64,000 bases of DNA from Vandiemenella viatica (GCA_031002005.1 JARYHS010006907.1:38235-102234), one strand, 5' to 3'. Counted from the first letter of the stretch, positions 52,736 through 63,695 are shown. Notes: generated by a model from the sequence alone, not told the origin. A program made the numbers and translations.

Positions 52736-53600
52736 AACAATACTAATACACTAACTCAACACTACTCGCACACTAACTCTGCCCCTTGTTGCGTTTTCAC
52801 GGCTTAACCGATCTTAATTAAATTTGACAAGGAAGTTCCATGCGCCATTTGGCATAGCATACGTTATCGGGATAAATAACATATTTTGTCATGAAATTTT
52901 GAAAACTGAAAAAATAGTGATAAACAGATGGATAATGTGTGTAAATCTCTGTAATGTTATATCGGTCACTTAGGCTTTTCTTCTGTCGTAGTCAGTTAGT
53001 GTATGATCTGCTTATAAATTTGATGGACAGACACCATTTATTTTTGGACAGATACCACTTATTTTGTGCTGCATCAGACTATTTGTTATTTGGTGTTTAC
53101 TTTAATGTTTTTAGTATCAGTACATTCGGTCTTCTTTTTTGCATTACTAGCGGCTGTAAATAAGACCTAGGTAGTAGCTCAGGCAAAATACGAGCAGCGA
53201 ACGTTATTAGAATCAATGGATCTCATGCTTATAAGAAAACCGAGCTGAAAGATAAGCTGCTCTTACGGCTTCAGGGACGAGAAATTTCAAGTCCGCCCGA
53301 CTTTAAAGCAGATTTCTCCACAGTTAAACCTTCATATCATCCCGAATCGTTGCTTTGCTGGACACCTCCAGTTCACTGCTTTCTATATCCAATTCTATGA
53401 ACTCGCGGTAGCAGCTACGAAAATTATAAGTTAGTACTTTAATTACAACAGCAATAAAGATCGACATTCAATTGTGAATTAATGTTGAGCAATCAACATA
53501 TATTGTAGAAGTAGTGAAAGATGGGGTTGGTAACATCATAATCTACAATACCAGTTAAATGTGATATGAGACCATAAATTACTATAATTTATAAATATCA
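52736..53600. other. AT-rich stretch downstream of the candidate host gene
   Basis: No coding or repeat feature was recognised. Confidence 0.4.
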
Positions 53601-53614
53601 ATGAACACCAGTTC

Positions 53615-53620
53615 TTTATT
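53615..53620 (-). promoter_or_regulatory. poly(A) signal AATAAA of the candidate host gene
   Basis: AATAAA on the minus strand, 73 bases after the stop codon of the last candidate exon. Position is right for a short 3' UTR. Confidence 0.4.
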
Positions 53621-53692
53621 AAAAGTTCACTGTTATTTGGGAGCAGTATGAATCTTACTCGGGAATAATTTATGCAAATACTAATTCACACA

Positions 53693-54150
53693 TTATTCAC
53701 TTCCGTCTGAAATGTAACTGTTTGTAGTTGTGGAGGAAAATTTAGCCCCTTGTATATAAAGCACAGAACCCTGTTGACCAGTCTTTTGTGTCTTATCTGG
53801 TGTTTTGTAGCTGGATGACCTATTTCTATATACTGGATTTTGATTCTTGCCGCTAGATATCAAGCTATCTTCTATAATTTGAGTCGGAGGTACTTTCTGT
53901 CCAAAAATTGAAATTTTTCTGTTCTGTTCCATATTTCCGAATAGATTTGATGTTGGTTTTGATTTACAGCTAATATTAGCGGAAAAGTTCCCGTAGCTTT
54001 CAGTCTGTTGAGGTGTTGAAAATGTAGATCGGCTGGAAACTGCCTCTTGCGGTCCAATCACCAAGTCTTTGTTGTTTCTGGCGACATTAAATGTATTTAT
54101 TTTTTCCTGAGTAGGAGAATTCCAAGATACATCGGATGTTCTCTGCGACC
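53693..54150 (-). CDS. candidate host terminal exon, Ser/Asn/Gln-rich protein end
   Basis: Opens directly after a good minus-strand acceptor (TATTTCTTCTTCGCAG at 54166-54151) and runs 152 codons to a stop, with AATAAA shortly after. The protein is Ser/Thr/Asn/Gln-rich and probably disordered, with TSNLFGN and ISIFGQK as FG-like spots, and no TE motif. The frame at the acceptor needs one base from the previous exon. I do not recognise the family. It could be a chance ORF, but a long open frame in AT-rich sequence with acceptor, stop and poly(A) signal in order argues for a real last exon. Confidence 0.45.
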
Positions 54151-55020
54151 CTGCGAAGAAGAAATACATTGGTTATCACAAATTACCTAAACTGATAGGT
54201 TGACAACACGCACAGATTAGAAACAATATGTACTAGATAAAATTATTAAAATCAGTGACAGGGAATTTTACAATTTACTATGAGTGGTAGGATGTACTTA
54301 AAGCTACGCACAGTTTATGATACGAAAGGTTTGATGGTCGCATCAAGCTGGGTATATCTCTCTTCTGATACGGGGATTCATAAAAAATATTTAAAATCAC
54401 GAACAGAAAGAGTTATTTGAAAATAACATATTGCTGTCCAAAGTTTTTTCTTTGTCGTTAATCCCATAAAAGTATCCCTCACTTCTAGAATTTCAACTAA
54501 ATCGCTTTAGAACAGGCCACGCCAAGAGCAACACCATGCTGTATCAGTGGGGTCTCCAGGATTCTCCTGTCTGTGACTGCGGAGCTCCTTCCTAGAGCGT
54601 AGAGCACATCATCAAGGAATGCCCTCTAAGGAAGTACGATGGACAATTTCAACATGTTATCAGTGCTACAACTTCCTTCATACAACTGGACATCGATTTG
54701 TGAATGTTACCAACGTTCTTGCCGTTGTCTATATTTATAAGTATTACATTAGTTACTTAGCCATACGAAAAAAAAAAATCCCTTATTTAAATGAACACAA
54801 AAGTATGATGAGTAAAATGTTGACATTAATTCCAATTTACAAAACTGGATCCGTATTGAGCACATTCTAGATCGTAGAAATTGGGAAGAAGGAATAATTG
54901 CAAACATCTGTTCATGTTTCGTTTTCCTAGTACTATCCAAAACGAAGGATTTATTCACTTATATTAAAATTAACAGTATTACACAATCATGTAAAAGAAA
55001 ACCTTATGACTAAATTCTAC
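54151..55020 (-). other. candidate intron between the two exons
   Basis: Bounded by GT (55020) and AG (54151) on the minus strand. Contains a plus-strand LINE tail at 54495-54660. The phases implied by donor and acceptor do not match directly, so a further small exon or a different splice site may lie inside. Confidence 0.3.
54495..54660 (+). pseudogene. LINE ORF2 C-terminal fragment
   Basis: The plus strand reads LNRFRTGHAKSNTMLYQWGL then SPVCDCGA and VEHIIKECPLRKYDG, the Cys-Cys-His-Cys tail that ends many LINE ORF2 proteins (pattern R.RTGH, C.CG, HI...CP.R...). One stop at about 54596. Opposite orientation to the candidate host gene. Confidence 0.65.
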
Positions 55021-55270
55021 CTATCGACTCCAAGATGCATGTTTGAGAGTAAATGCATTCCCTCTTTGTGGTTTATCCGTTCTTCTTCGATTATACTTAG
55101 AACGCCTATGATAGCTGTATTCCATATTGTTTGATCCCTGTTCACTTCAAATTTCCTTTTTAAGAGCCACGTGTAACGTTTAAGACGCTTAATGACTGAA
55201 TTATTACAGTCAGCAGCAGTTTTCAGTACAGAGTTCAGGCATTTCACGATTCCTGAAACTGAAAAACGAA
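55021..55270 (-). CDS. candidate host internal exon, helical domain
   Basis: Follows a strong acceptor on the minus strand (TTCTGTTGCTTTCGTTTTTCAG, 55292-55271) and ends at a donor-like GATAG/GTAGAA (55020). The 83 codons are predicted-looking helical, e.g. GIVKCLNSVLKTAADCNNSV, IKRLKRYTWLLKRKFEVN and TAIIGVLSIIEEERI. No TE motif. The frame starts needing one base from the upstream exon and ends with two bases over. Family unknown. The upstream exons were not found, so this stays a candidate. Confidence 0.4.
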
Positions 55271-55292
55271 AGCAACAGAAAGTAAAATAAAT

Positions 55293-55911
55293 CTGTATCA
55301 TTGTCTGAACTCTGATATTAATCCGTAATCCTTTCTTTTCACACAGACTGACTGGCCGATAATTACTAAATCTTATTACACAGTATTAACTACATCACAA
55401 GCAGTTTTTCAAACAGGTATCGATTCAACTGTTCGGGTCAAAATATTATGTTGGTTGTATAAACACTACGCAGAAAAATTTCCTCTAGTATATTAATTAA
55501 ACCCTAACCGTACCTCCTTTAATTGTTGCATACATGAAACGCAATCTTCCAATAAAAAGTCCAGTAACGGGGTCGTAAAAAGGGGGTCTCACATACATTA
55601 AATCACGTAGAATTTTTTTTTTCTTAAACCTGTATATATTGGTGAGAGTATGCAGAAACTAAGTTTTCGACCTCCAACACTACCGGCATAATTTTCTGTG
55701 GCCAACTCAAAACTAAGCGACCTGCAGTTCTTCGAAAATCAGCCAAATTTCACATTTTCCTAAAAGTTTGGTTTTTACCTACTTTGCTGCTCAAAATGAC
55801 CTGCAACCCGTGTATATATAACTGATATGTATGTATTTCTGTATGACATAGTATATATGTGTACTACACTTTGATTACTGATGGTCAATTCAAGAATTAT
55901 ATAGTACTGTT
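55293..55911. other. non-coding stretch
   Basis: AT-rich; possibly intron of the candidate host gene. Nothing was recognised. Confidence 0.35.
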
Positions 55912-56200
55912 GGCCGGGAGATCCCGAAGGATTGTTCGGCCGCCAGGTGACAGTGTTTTCGATATTCCGCGTAATGCGCTCCTTTGTGGCTATCTAACCT
56001 GACCAGGTAATAGTACCGGATATAGGGAGCCTACAGCTTAAGGTGGAATCCAAACCGCAGAATCGTTCTGGCTTACTCCATATTACACAGCAAGCTGTGG
56101 CAGAGGTGAAGGTCAGGTCAATTCCCATTGAAAATCATTGCTGAGATAGGGACTTCGATCTCTAGTGATACGCCTTAATCACTAAGCTACCAGTCCGTTT
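55912..56200 (-). repeat. tRNA-derived SINE, minus strand
   Basis: The minus strand begins GGACTGGTAGCTTAGTGATT (box A) and has AGATCGAAGTCCC (box B region). It then has a GC-rich body ending with CCGAACAATCCTTCGGGATC near 55920. A different family from the AAT-tailed SINEs. Confidence 0.6.
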
Positions 56201-56346
56201 TATTACATGATGGTATTTGTACCACTTTGAAAAACGGATTTGCAAGTGGAAACATAATGTGGTGGCACAAAGTTTATTCTCGCAGTCAGAATTAAGTATT
56301 GATAAGTCTAATATTAGTCATAAATCCATTTATTTTCGGTTTTAAT

Positions 56347-56890
56347 GCATTCAAAGTGTTTTCCATTTGAATTTGATCCGTACTTCAAGGGAACAAAATT
56401 GTCTTTATATGAAGCATTTAAATCTCTTCAAAATGCAAAACCCAACATAAAAAATCTTGTTATGGACGGATGATGCCTCCAGCATAAGGTTATGAAAAAT
56501 CGTAGTGAAGACATTGGCTGCTTCTGTGGAAAATATGTAGCCTATTTGACAACGAACTATAGATCCAACATCACATTTATATGTGATGGATACCGAAGTG
56601 ATGCTGCGCAGAGAGGAATAAAGTCATCTGAAATGTTTTGTAGTTTGTAAACATCAGATACTTCAGCAGACATCATTTTCAGTGAGGAAACAAGTGCTGC
56701 AGTGACGCAGCAAATGAGAGCAGCAAGAACCATGTAATGTTGATATTAATGGAAAAACTGAAAAAGGATGCATCCAAGATCAGCAGGAAAAACAAGATTT
56801 ATCTAAATTGATTGTTGACGCATCTATTTCCCAAGCAGCAAAATTCCACAGGATGATTATTCTAAGTGAGTACACTCTTTGGCAAAAAAA
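56347..56890 (+). pseudogene. decayed ORF resembling a TE-associated PIN-like protein family
   Basis: One plus frame with two stops (56471, 56648) reads YFKGTKLSLYEAFKSLQNAK, then GKYVAYLTTNYRSNITFICD and GYRSDAAQRGIK. After a shift it reads QQEKQDLSKLIVDASISQAA. The order VMDG.., FICDGY and a Gln/Lys helix recalls repetitive insect proteins with a FDGY motif and an 'NKQ.FI..L' helix. This is a memory-based likeness, not a confirmed homology. Confidence 0.35.
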
Positions 56891-57321
56891 TTGACTGTCG
56901 GCGCCTGAGTCTAAGTCCCTTATTTCGCACAATGTGGCATCATTACGCGTATTCAACTCAGCGCCATCTGTTATTCATTTCCTTAAGTCAAGCCTCGAAC
57001 AAAGCAGGAAGACTCCGCCCACCCATTGACGATTCTTCTTGACAGTTCATCTATCATTCCCCACATTTCAGTAAAAAGCTATTGACAGATCTCGAAACAA
57101 GTAACGCATTTTCCTGTCCCTGGATTGACTGTAATATTAGGCAAGATATCGCCGACCATACCTCAATCGGACGAAATTCGGTTCCAGCTACACTTATCTT
57201 AAATTCAGATCGTGAAACTTATCGTTAAAGTTGTTATTAACAAGATTGTAATAAAGCGCAGTAAAAATGAGGTTCAGTTATACATTTTATTCCAAATGAT
57301 TAGCGTAAAATTATAACGATA
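56891..57321. other. non-coding stretch
   Basis: Nothing was recognised before the Helitron. Confidence 0.4.
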
Positions 57322-57544
57322 TCTTTATATATATAAAAATCTCGTGTCACGATGTTCTTCCGGGATGAACTCCGAAACTACATAACCGATTTAGATGAAA
57401 TTTGGCTTAATGTGTGTAATTTAGTCCAACTTAAAAGATAGGATAGTTTTTATATGGATTATAGACCTCAATATTTATTATTTGCGAAATAAATGTTCAT
57501 TAAATGTTTGTCATAGGACAATGGTTTGTAATTATTTGTAAGCC

Positions 57545-57850
57545 ACCAAGGCTAAGCGGTCTGCTGGCTAAGTGGTTAGGGCGTCTGACTGGAGATGGAA
57601 AGGTCCATGGTTCGAGTCCCTGTCTCGGCGAGGATTTTTATAGACACTTAACCCGGCATTAACCCCCGGCGCAGTATGCTGTGTGAGGTGAAATACGCCA
57701 GGACGGTACTGTGGTTCGGATTCGACGTTAAAATGTAGGTCCCCTGTACCAGGCAGGATGGGCGGGCTAGGTAAAGGCGGCTACGACAGGGGCAGAATGC
57801 CCAGCCAGTAGAAACCAGGTCATTACGACCACACGTAATTATTATTATAG
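57545..57850 (+). repeat. tRNA-derived SINE inside the Helitron
   Basis: TGGCTAAGTGGTTAGGGCGT (box A), CATGGTTCGAGTCCC (box B), a body with CCCGGCATTAACCCCCGGCG and TTCGACGTTAAAATGTAGGT, ending AATTATTATTATAG. The head looks like a recent tRNA copy, but there is no tRNA acceptor pairing, so not a tRNA gene. Confidence 0.7.
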
Positions 57851-58660
57851 TTCCATAAGTTTCTGACAGATTGCGATGTGTTAACTTATCTATACAACAC
57901 TTTGTTAGCTAGGTTGGGTAATCATCCAGTAGATCACGTTCTGTTTAAATTTATTTATGCTACAGTTTATTCCTAACAGATGGCGGTGTGTTAATTTATC
58001 GAACTATCCAGTAGATGGCGTTGTATTTCGATTTATTTATGCTACAGTCTATTCCACGCCATATGTGTGAGTTTCTTCAATTTTAATTGTGCTGTGTATT
58101 ATGTTATAATTATACTGTATTGTTGTTCATCGTTTGTGTGTCTTTATACCTAACGACAAAATAATTACACACATGAATATAACATTGAAGAAAACATTAC
58201 GATAAATTCGAATCGTGTAAGCATTTCTCGCTAGCTTATCATTTTTCTTCTTCTTTTTGTTATGGTCAGCTAGACTCCACGTGTCAATTTCAATTCCTCT
58301 CCTGTTGTTTTTTCTTTCTTCCTCCCCAGTACTCCTTCATTGTTGCACTCCTCTCTACCTTTGAATCCTGCCATATTCAAAGTCTGCTATCGAAAAAATT
58401 TTCTTTCCATACGGTTTACTGGTATTATTTCGTTTCAAATCTTTCTAAACTTCTTGAAAGCCTGGTGTCATCCATGCTATAAATGTATCAAAAAAATATC
58501 ATTCTTCTTTTTCTGTTATTTTATATTTCCTCATTAGTTCTTAACTTCCATTTTACTGTATTTTTCAATGGACCCAAAAATTCCGGTTTCACCACTGTAT
58601 TATAGTGTCTTATTTTAAGGCTTTCAGAAAGGCACTTTTTGTTGTAATTCAAATATTTTT
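57851..58660 (+). other. Helitron 5' non-coding region
   Basis: AT-rich. The words TAGATGGCG.TGT(T/A) and ATTTATTTATGCTACAGT recur at 57930-57970 and 58010-58050, a short local repeat. No ORF of interest. Confidence 0.4.
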
Positions 58661-58664
58661 CAGT

Positions 58665-60100
58665 GAAATGTCGCCAAAGAATCTAACCTCGACAATGCAT
58701 GTAGCAGAGAGGCAAGACGCACGACGAGAGAGCTCATCAATCAGCAACACAAATCGCGGCAAGTAAGGAAGTTCAATGAATCAGGACAGCTGAGCGTCGT
58801 ATGCAAGAATCTCAAGAACATCTTGATGAACGTCTGTGACAGAATATATCGAGAACAAGAGCGGCACGAGAACAGCACATAGCTACATTTAGAGAAAGAG
58901 AACGAGAGAGACAGTAAATCAGCCGTGCTTTAACACGTGTATCATTTGTTCGTCTTGCGTTCCAATATGCACCAGCCATTGATTACTCTGCACATTCTAA
59001 TACTGCAATCGGTGCAATGAACAAAATATGCCAATATTATCAGGCATTGAAATTCCGCAATGAAGCAGCCGGCATATGTTTTGCACCAGGAAAAGATGTA
59101 TTATTACCGCTACCCAATCCGCCAGAATATTTACAATGACTTCTTGCTGGCGAATCAAACGATTAGAAATTGTTTCTGCGCAAGACACGCAAATTCAATT
59201 CTTGCTTCCAGATGACGTCTTTTGGGGCAGCAAAAATTTGCGATCTTACATCTGATGGACGTCATTTTTTCGGTAACACACGTTGCTATCTGTATTTGAT
59301 TGAGTGGCAAAAGCGAGGTTTGCCTCATTCTCCCATTTTGATTTGGCTTGAAGTTAAAATCCGTCCAGAAGAAATTGATCAAATAATTTCAGCCGAAATT
59401 CCGGACCCATTAATTGATCAAGAATTGTTTGATATTGTTACCAGTCATTCGATCCACGGACCGTGCGGTGCTTTTAACATGACATCGCCATGCATGGAAG
59501 GTGGAAAATGTAAGAAGCGTTTTCCAAAGGAATATACGAATGATACTATTACGGATATCGATGGTTATCAGCAGAAACGCTGAGAATGGTGGCCAAACAT
59601 TTACAATGCGAATGTCAAATTCTAGAAACCAAGTTGAAATTGACAATCAGTGGGTGGTACCATACTCATCATTGCTTTCAAAAACGTATAAGGCTCATAT
59701 TAATGTCGAGTTTTGCAGTTCTGTAAAATCCATTAAGTACATTTGCAAATATGTTAATAAATGCAGTGATTTGGCCTTATTTGAAGTTCAAAATGTAAAT
59801 AAAAATGATGAAATAACACGATACCAAATAGGTAGATACATCAGCAGCAACGAAGCTATCTGGCATATTTTTAGTTTTCGCATCCATGAAAGAGACCCTT
59901 CCATCCAGCATCTTGCAATACATCTTGAAAACGGTCAACGTGTATATTTCACCGAAGAAAATATTTTCCAAAGAATACTTGAGACACCAAAAACGACAAG
60001 CCACAAACTGATGTGTTCCGCCAATTCGCAAAAACATAATTACAGGTATATACCGATGTTCCAAGCTATTTTTCATAGAACAAATTAGGTAAAAAATGGT
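58665..60100 (+). pseudogene. Helitron Rep (HUH endonuclease) region, broken
   Basis: About 58970-59160 reads AIDYSAHSNTAIGAMNKICQ and CFAPGKDVLLPLPNPPEYL; 59200-59225 reads SCFQMTSFGA; both precede the Rep core. ORF 59170-59583 gives IEWQKRGLPHSPILIWLEVK, where the HUH motif (normally PHAH) is PHSP, so one metal-binding His is lost. HGPCGAFNMTSPCMEGGKCK follows. After a shift, WVVPYSSLLSKTYKAHINVE and SIKYICKYVNKCSD hold the two-Tyr motif intact (about 59734). Rep would nick and transfer single strands in rolling-circle transposition. The internal deletion near 59225 and several shifts show it is dead. Confidence 0.8.
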
Positions 60101-60166
60101 AGCCACCTAAACAAGGAGAACCACAGCCTTCGATCGCAGGCATTTTCAAAGCAAAGACTTTACACA

Positions 60167-60466
60167 GTGCATCCAAAACAACGTGAATGTTTCTTTCAGC
60201 GTTTGTTATTGGTGAATATTCCCGGACCAGCTTCTTTCGAATGTTTAAGAACAGTTAATGGTCGAGTATTCAATACATTTCGAGTGTTCAATACATGTCA
60301 AGATGCATGTCGCGAGTTGCAGCTGCTGGTAGACGACAATTATTGGGACCTGACACTTGCTGATGCAGCGTTGACAGCCACGCCGAATAGTATTCGTCAA
60401 ACTGTTTGCAATTATTTTGACAACATGTTATCCAACACAACCTTCGAGTTTGTGGGAAAAATATAA
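60167..60466 (+). pseudogene. Helitron, start of helicase-linked region
   Basis: Reads HPKQRECFFQRLLLVNIPGP then SFECLRTVNGRVFNTFRVFN, DACRELQLLVDDNYW and LADAAL, the block that precedes PIF1 helicase motif I in Helitron proteins. An 18-base near-repeat (TTCAATACATTTCGAGTG/TTCAATACATGTCAAGATG, 60269-60303) duplicates part of it. The Walker A helicase box does not follow. Confidence 0.7.
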
Positions 60467-60470
60467 AAAC

Positions 60471-60776
60471 AGTATGACTGAAATTTCAGTTTATATAAAT
60501 AAATAAAAAATAATTTATTTATTTATTTTATAAATATCAATTTTTATATTAAGTAATTTGTAATGAAATGTAAATTAATTTTTTTTTATGATCGTTTGTC
60601 CTTAATTTAAACTCTCCGTAACTCTTTACCAATTACATTTGAATTTCCAAATTCGACTACACTGTTTTTGTCTTTATTAGTGAATATTAATTTGAATACT
60701 TGAGGAAGTTTAGAACAACATTAATCCAACGTACTATAATTAGTAAGTCACAGCAACGCGTGACCGGGTCAGCTAG
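60471..60776 (+). other. Helitron 3' end
   Basis: AT-rich tail with ATTTATTTATTT repeats, closing with the GC-rich terminal hairpin and CTAG. Confidence 0.6.
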
Positions 60777-60820
60777 TTTATTTATATATTGATGTGGCTA
60801 ATCAGTTGCAATAATGCAAC

Positions 60821-61860
60821 ACATAATGGGGTGTGTGGTCCGAGAAGTGGGTGTAAATGTTCAAAGATCCAGAGTTTTTGGTTCTACAAAACTATTGAAA
60901 CGATTATAAAGAGATTATTTCGGATAATTGTCTAATGCCAGTTGAATGTAACTGACTTCCGGGGCAGGATAAAGTTGTTTACCCACTGCACGAGCCGTCT
61001 CTGAACATGAGCTCCGTTTGAATGTGGCTAACCATCTAGTCTTGTAAACGCGTGGTCCTCGGTTCGAGTCTAGGTTTTCCAATCATTTTTTTGCATTTAT
61101 TTTAAACAAGTCGAACCTACAACTGCGTTATGCGTAAAATATAACATCGACTCTTACCTGCTTGCGTCAGAACATAACATACTTAAGGAAAGACTCATAA
61201 CTGAGTGCTTCTTAATAAACTGCACACGTAACTATGAAAGCTTTCACAGAGGTAACACTGAAAGAAATCTTCTCGGGCTTCAACATCGTCGAAATAGTGT
61301 CGTGTGGTTACGTTAGGTGGACTATAACGAGTTCGCACCATCGTCAAGGAGACGAAAAACTAAATAATATTACTATACCAATTTCTTATTATGCTTCTGG
61401 ATGAACGATTCGTCGACTTCTAAGTCATTAAAGGAGGGAAGGGAATGGAGACAAGCAATGGGAAGGAATTTGGACCATGGGTTTTCGAAGAAATAATCCC
61501 GCCATTCACACGAAGTGACTTGGAGAAACGAAGGAAAATCCAAATCTGGATAGCCGGATAGGAATTCAAACCCGCTTCCTCTCGAATGCGGAGCCATAGC
61601 GTTAACGCTCAGCCATTGGGTTCAGTTTTTCAATATATTTCGTATTTGGTCTATGATGCCGTCCATAAAATTATTTAAAAAATCTATTGAAAAGTTAAAA
61701 ATCGTAAATTAAAATATGTGCAGAAGTGAGTTCATCTGATGAGAGCGGGGATATCAAAAAAATCTCTGAAATCAGAAACGCAATTCTAATTTCATTTTCG
61801 CTCTCTCTACTCTTTTCGCCCCTCTCTCTCTTTTTTAATTTTTTTTTGCTAGGGCTTTAC
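60821..61860 (-). repeat. long inverted repeat, right arm (partner 48880-49885)
   Basis: See the left arm; both contain the same SINE at the same place, so the SINE was already part of the repeat when it was duplicated. A tRNA-like GGTCCTCGGTTCGAGTCTAGG lies at 61050-61075. Confidence 0.7.
61385..61615 (-). repeat. tRNA-derived SINE in the right inverted-repeat arm
   Basis: The minus strand has GCGGGTTTGAATTCC (box B), TATCCAGATTTGGATTTTCC and the AGTCGACGAATC tail; counterpart of 49105-49340. Confidence 0.7.
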
Positions 61861-62085
61861 GGCTCGTCGACAGCAAGGTCATTAGAGGCGGGATCGGATT
61901 GGGGCATGAAACGGGCAGGAACTCGGCCATGGCCTTTTCAAGGAAGCATCCGGGCGTTCGCCTGGAGTGACTTGGGGAAACCATGGAAAACCCAGATCTG
62001 AATGCCCGGACGGTGATTCAAACCCGCGTCCTCCCGAATACGAGGCCAGAATGTTAACCGTTCACGCACCACACCGGGTACTTTT
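61850..62085 (-). repeat. tRNA-derived SINE, minus strand
   Basis: The minus strand has GCGGGTTTGAATCACCGTCC (box B), AGATCTGGGTTTTCCATGG, CCAAGTCACTCCAGGCGAAC and CCTTGAAAAGGCCATGGCC. The best preserved copy of the AAT/body SINE family here. Confidence 0.75.
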
Positions 62086-62513
62086 TTTTAATTTTTAGCA
62101 GCTATCAAATTCAAAGTGAATATAAGCTCCCTCTTATATGGAAGATATTGTCATATAATGAAGTAGTGTTAAACCAAAAATGACGAGCAAAATTGATCGG
62201 TTTGCTAGTAACCAAATAGGTAACATTTCAGTCTTTTCGTAGAAATGTTAAAAAAAAAAAAAAAATCCGATTCACATTCTTCTTGAGCAAAGACCTCAAA
62301 CCGGATGCTAAAACTACATTGAAATTTGCAGTCTCAATAAAATGTGGTAAAATAAGACATTTCAATGTAGTTATGATGTAATTCTCTATAATATTTTCTC
62401 ATTTTTTTTCAAGTATGTCTTTCACTAAAGATTAAGAGGTAGTTGGAATGAAATTATCACGCTGAGCAATAACACAGCTAATTGTTACGAAATTTTATAA
62501 ATCGGCAGTACTA
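62086..62513. other. AT-rich stretch with A-run at 62250-62265
   Basis: Nothing else was recognised. Confidence 0.4.
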
Positions 62514-63356
62514 CTTGGAGTTGTTGCTGTAGAGTTTCTCACTTTTTCTGTCAAAGATACAATTTCTTAACTTTTTTTTCCCTGTGATTTTAATTTGGTG
62601 TGAGTTAAGCCTTTTTAATTGTAAAATGTCTTGTTAAGGCATCAGGAAAACTAGCGTTCGACAAAAAAATCATGTATGGGCAATCAACACACTGGAATGC
62701 TCAGTACTTGCTTACAATTGAAATTTTCATTCATGCGGAACATGTCGCAGCGATACAACTGGAAACAGATGTTTACTGTGTTTGCGTAAAACTCCAAGAA
62801 TAAACCCTATTTGCAAAATTCAGGATCAGTATGGAGTCCCTACTGATTTATTTACGTGATGGCTCAAAAGAAAAGGTATGTGTCACTAATGCTAGAAAAC
62901 TGTTGGTAAACTGATGGTGCTGCCGTAAGGCTAGAATGAGGAAATACCTCCAGTGCAGAGTATTTATGGAGTTATAAGATCAATAATTAGTGAGAAATTG
63001 GCATTAACAAATATTATTTAGGAATATAGGATTATCCGTTCAGTTGAAATGATCGTTAAAAAATCATATAATTACGCATTTTAATGCTAATGACTTCAAG
63101 GCAATATTTCGTTGCCAGTTGCCCACGCGTCATTTATATAATTAATACCGAACATGAGACTAAATTGTCAGCGACGTGTTCTTGTTTTGCGAAATAACTT
63201 TCAACAGCCCAAGTGAGTAAAAGATTTTGATGGTATTTCTCCTGATGTCTTGACGGGGTATTTTCAATAAAAATGCCGCAACATGAAGTTAAAGTAACAG
63301 AAAAAAGTAGTTTCTTTGACATTACGAGTGAGAAACTCTACAGCAACAACTCCAAT
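62514..63356. mobile_element. unclassified inverted-repeat element, 843 bp
   Basis: GTTGTTGCTGTAGAGTTTCT at 62519 is mirrored at 63328-63350. The perfect part is 26 bp (62516-62541 against 63328-63353), with weaker pairing further in (GTCAAAGA near 62552 and 63313). No coding. No clear target duplication, so the superfamily is unknown. Confidence 0.55.
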
Positions 63357-63589
63357 CAAACTCTCTGCCTTTATGGAACTAAAGTCAACTAAACTCGTCA
63401 CATTATATTGGATGAACGATATTTTAAATTACACAAACACACCTTTAACCACCATGTGGCCTATGAAACTAATCAAAAATATTTCATAGGAGTTTGTTTT
63501 TAAACAATTTGATGTAAAATATAATAATGTTCACTTTTACAAATATGATATGTATTTTACAACAAGTGAGAAGGGGATAGTCAATGTAA
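63357..63589. other. non-coding stretch
   Basis: Nothing recognised. Confidence 0.4.
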
Positions 63590-63695
63590 AAATACTCAAC
63601 TTGAGGTGGAAACGAACCCAGTAACGTCACCTCCGCAGGCCAATGCTCATCCGTTCTGCTACTTTGCCTTACGCTGAAACCTACCTCGTCCATTA
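63590..63695 (-). repeat. tRNA-like SINE fragment, minus strand
   Basis: The minus strand reads CAGCGTAAGGCAAAGTAGCA (box A region) and CTGGGTTCGTTTCCACC (box B), followed by an AT-rich tail. The extended body is not clear. Confidence 0.45.

Larger units (their letters stand above)
57322..60776 (+). mobile_element. Helitron, helicase-less derivative
   Basis: Starts A/TCTTTATATATATAAAAATC followed by TCGTGTCACGATG, a typical arthropod Helitron 5' end. It ends CAACGCGTGACCGGGTCAGCTAG/T, with the short hairpin TGACC..GGTCA just before CTAG, inserted between A and T. The Rep region is coded on the plus strand. The PIF1-type helicase is almost wholly missing. Length about 3.5 kb; autonomous copies are usually longer. 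Confidence 0.85.

Noticed and set aside
52553..52807. 84-residue ORF in the GC island as a protein
   Set aside because: Ala/Gly/Pro/Arg-rich translation is what any GC-rich DNA gives; no domain or splice evidence.
57545..57640. a functional tRNA gene
   Set aside because: Boxes A and B are good, but there is no acceptor-stem pairing and a SINE body with an ATT tail follows.
48880..61860. a Maverick/Polinton bounded by the long inverted repeat
   Set aside because: No DNA polymerase B, retroviral-type integrase, packaging ATPase or capsid motifs between the arms, and the arms carry a SINE and are strongly diverged.
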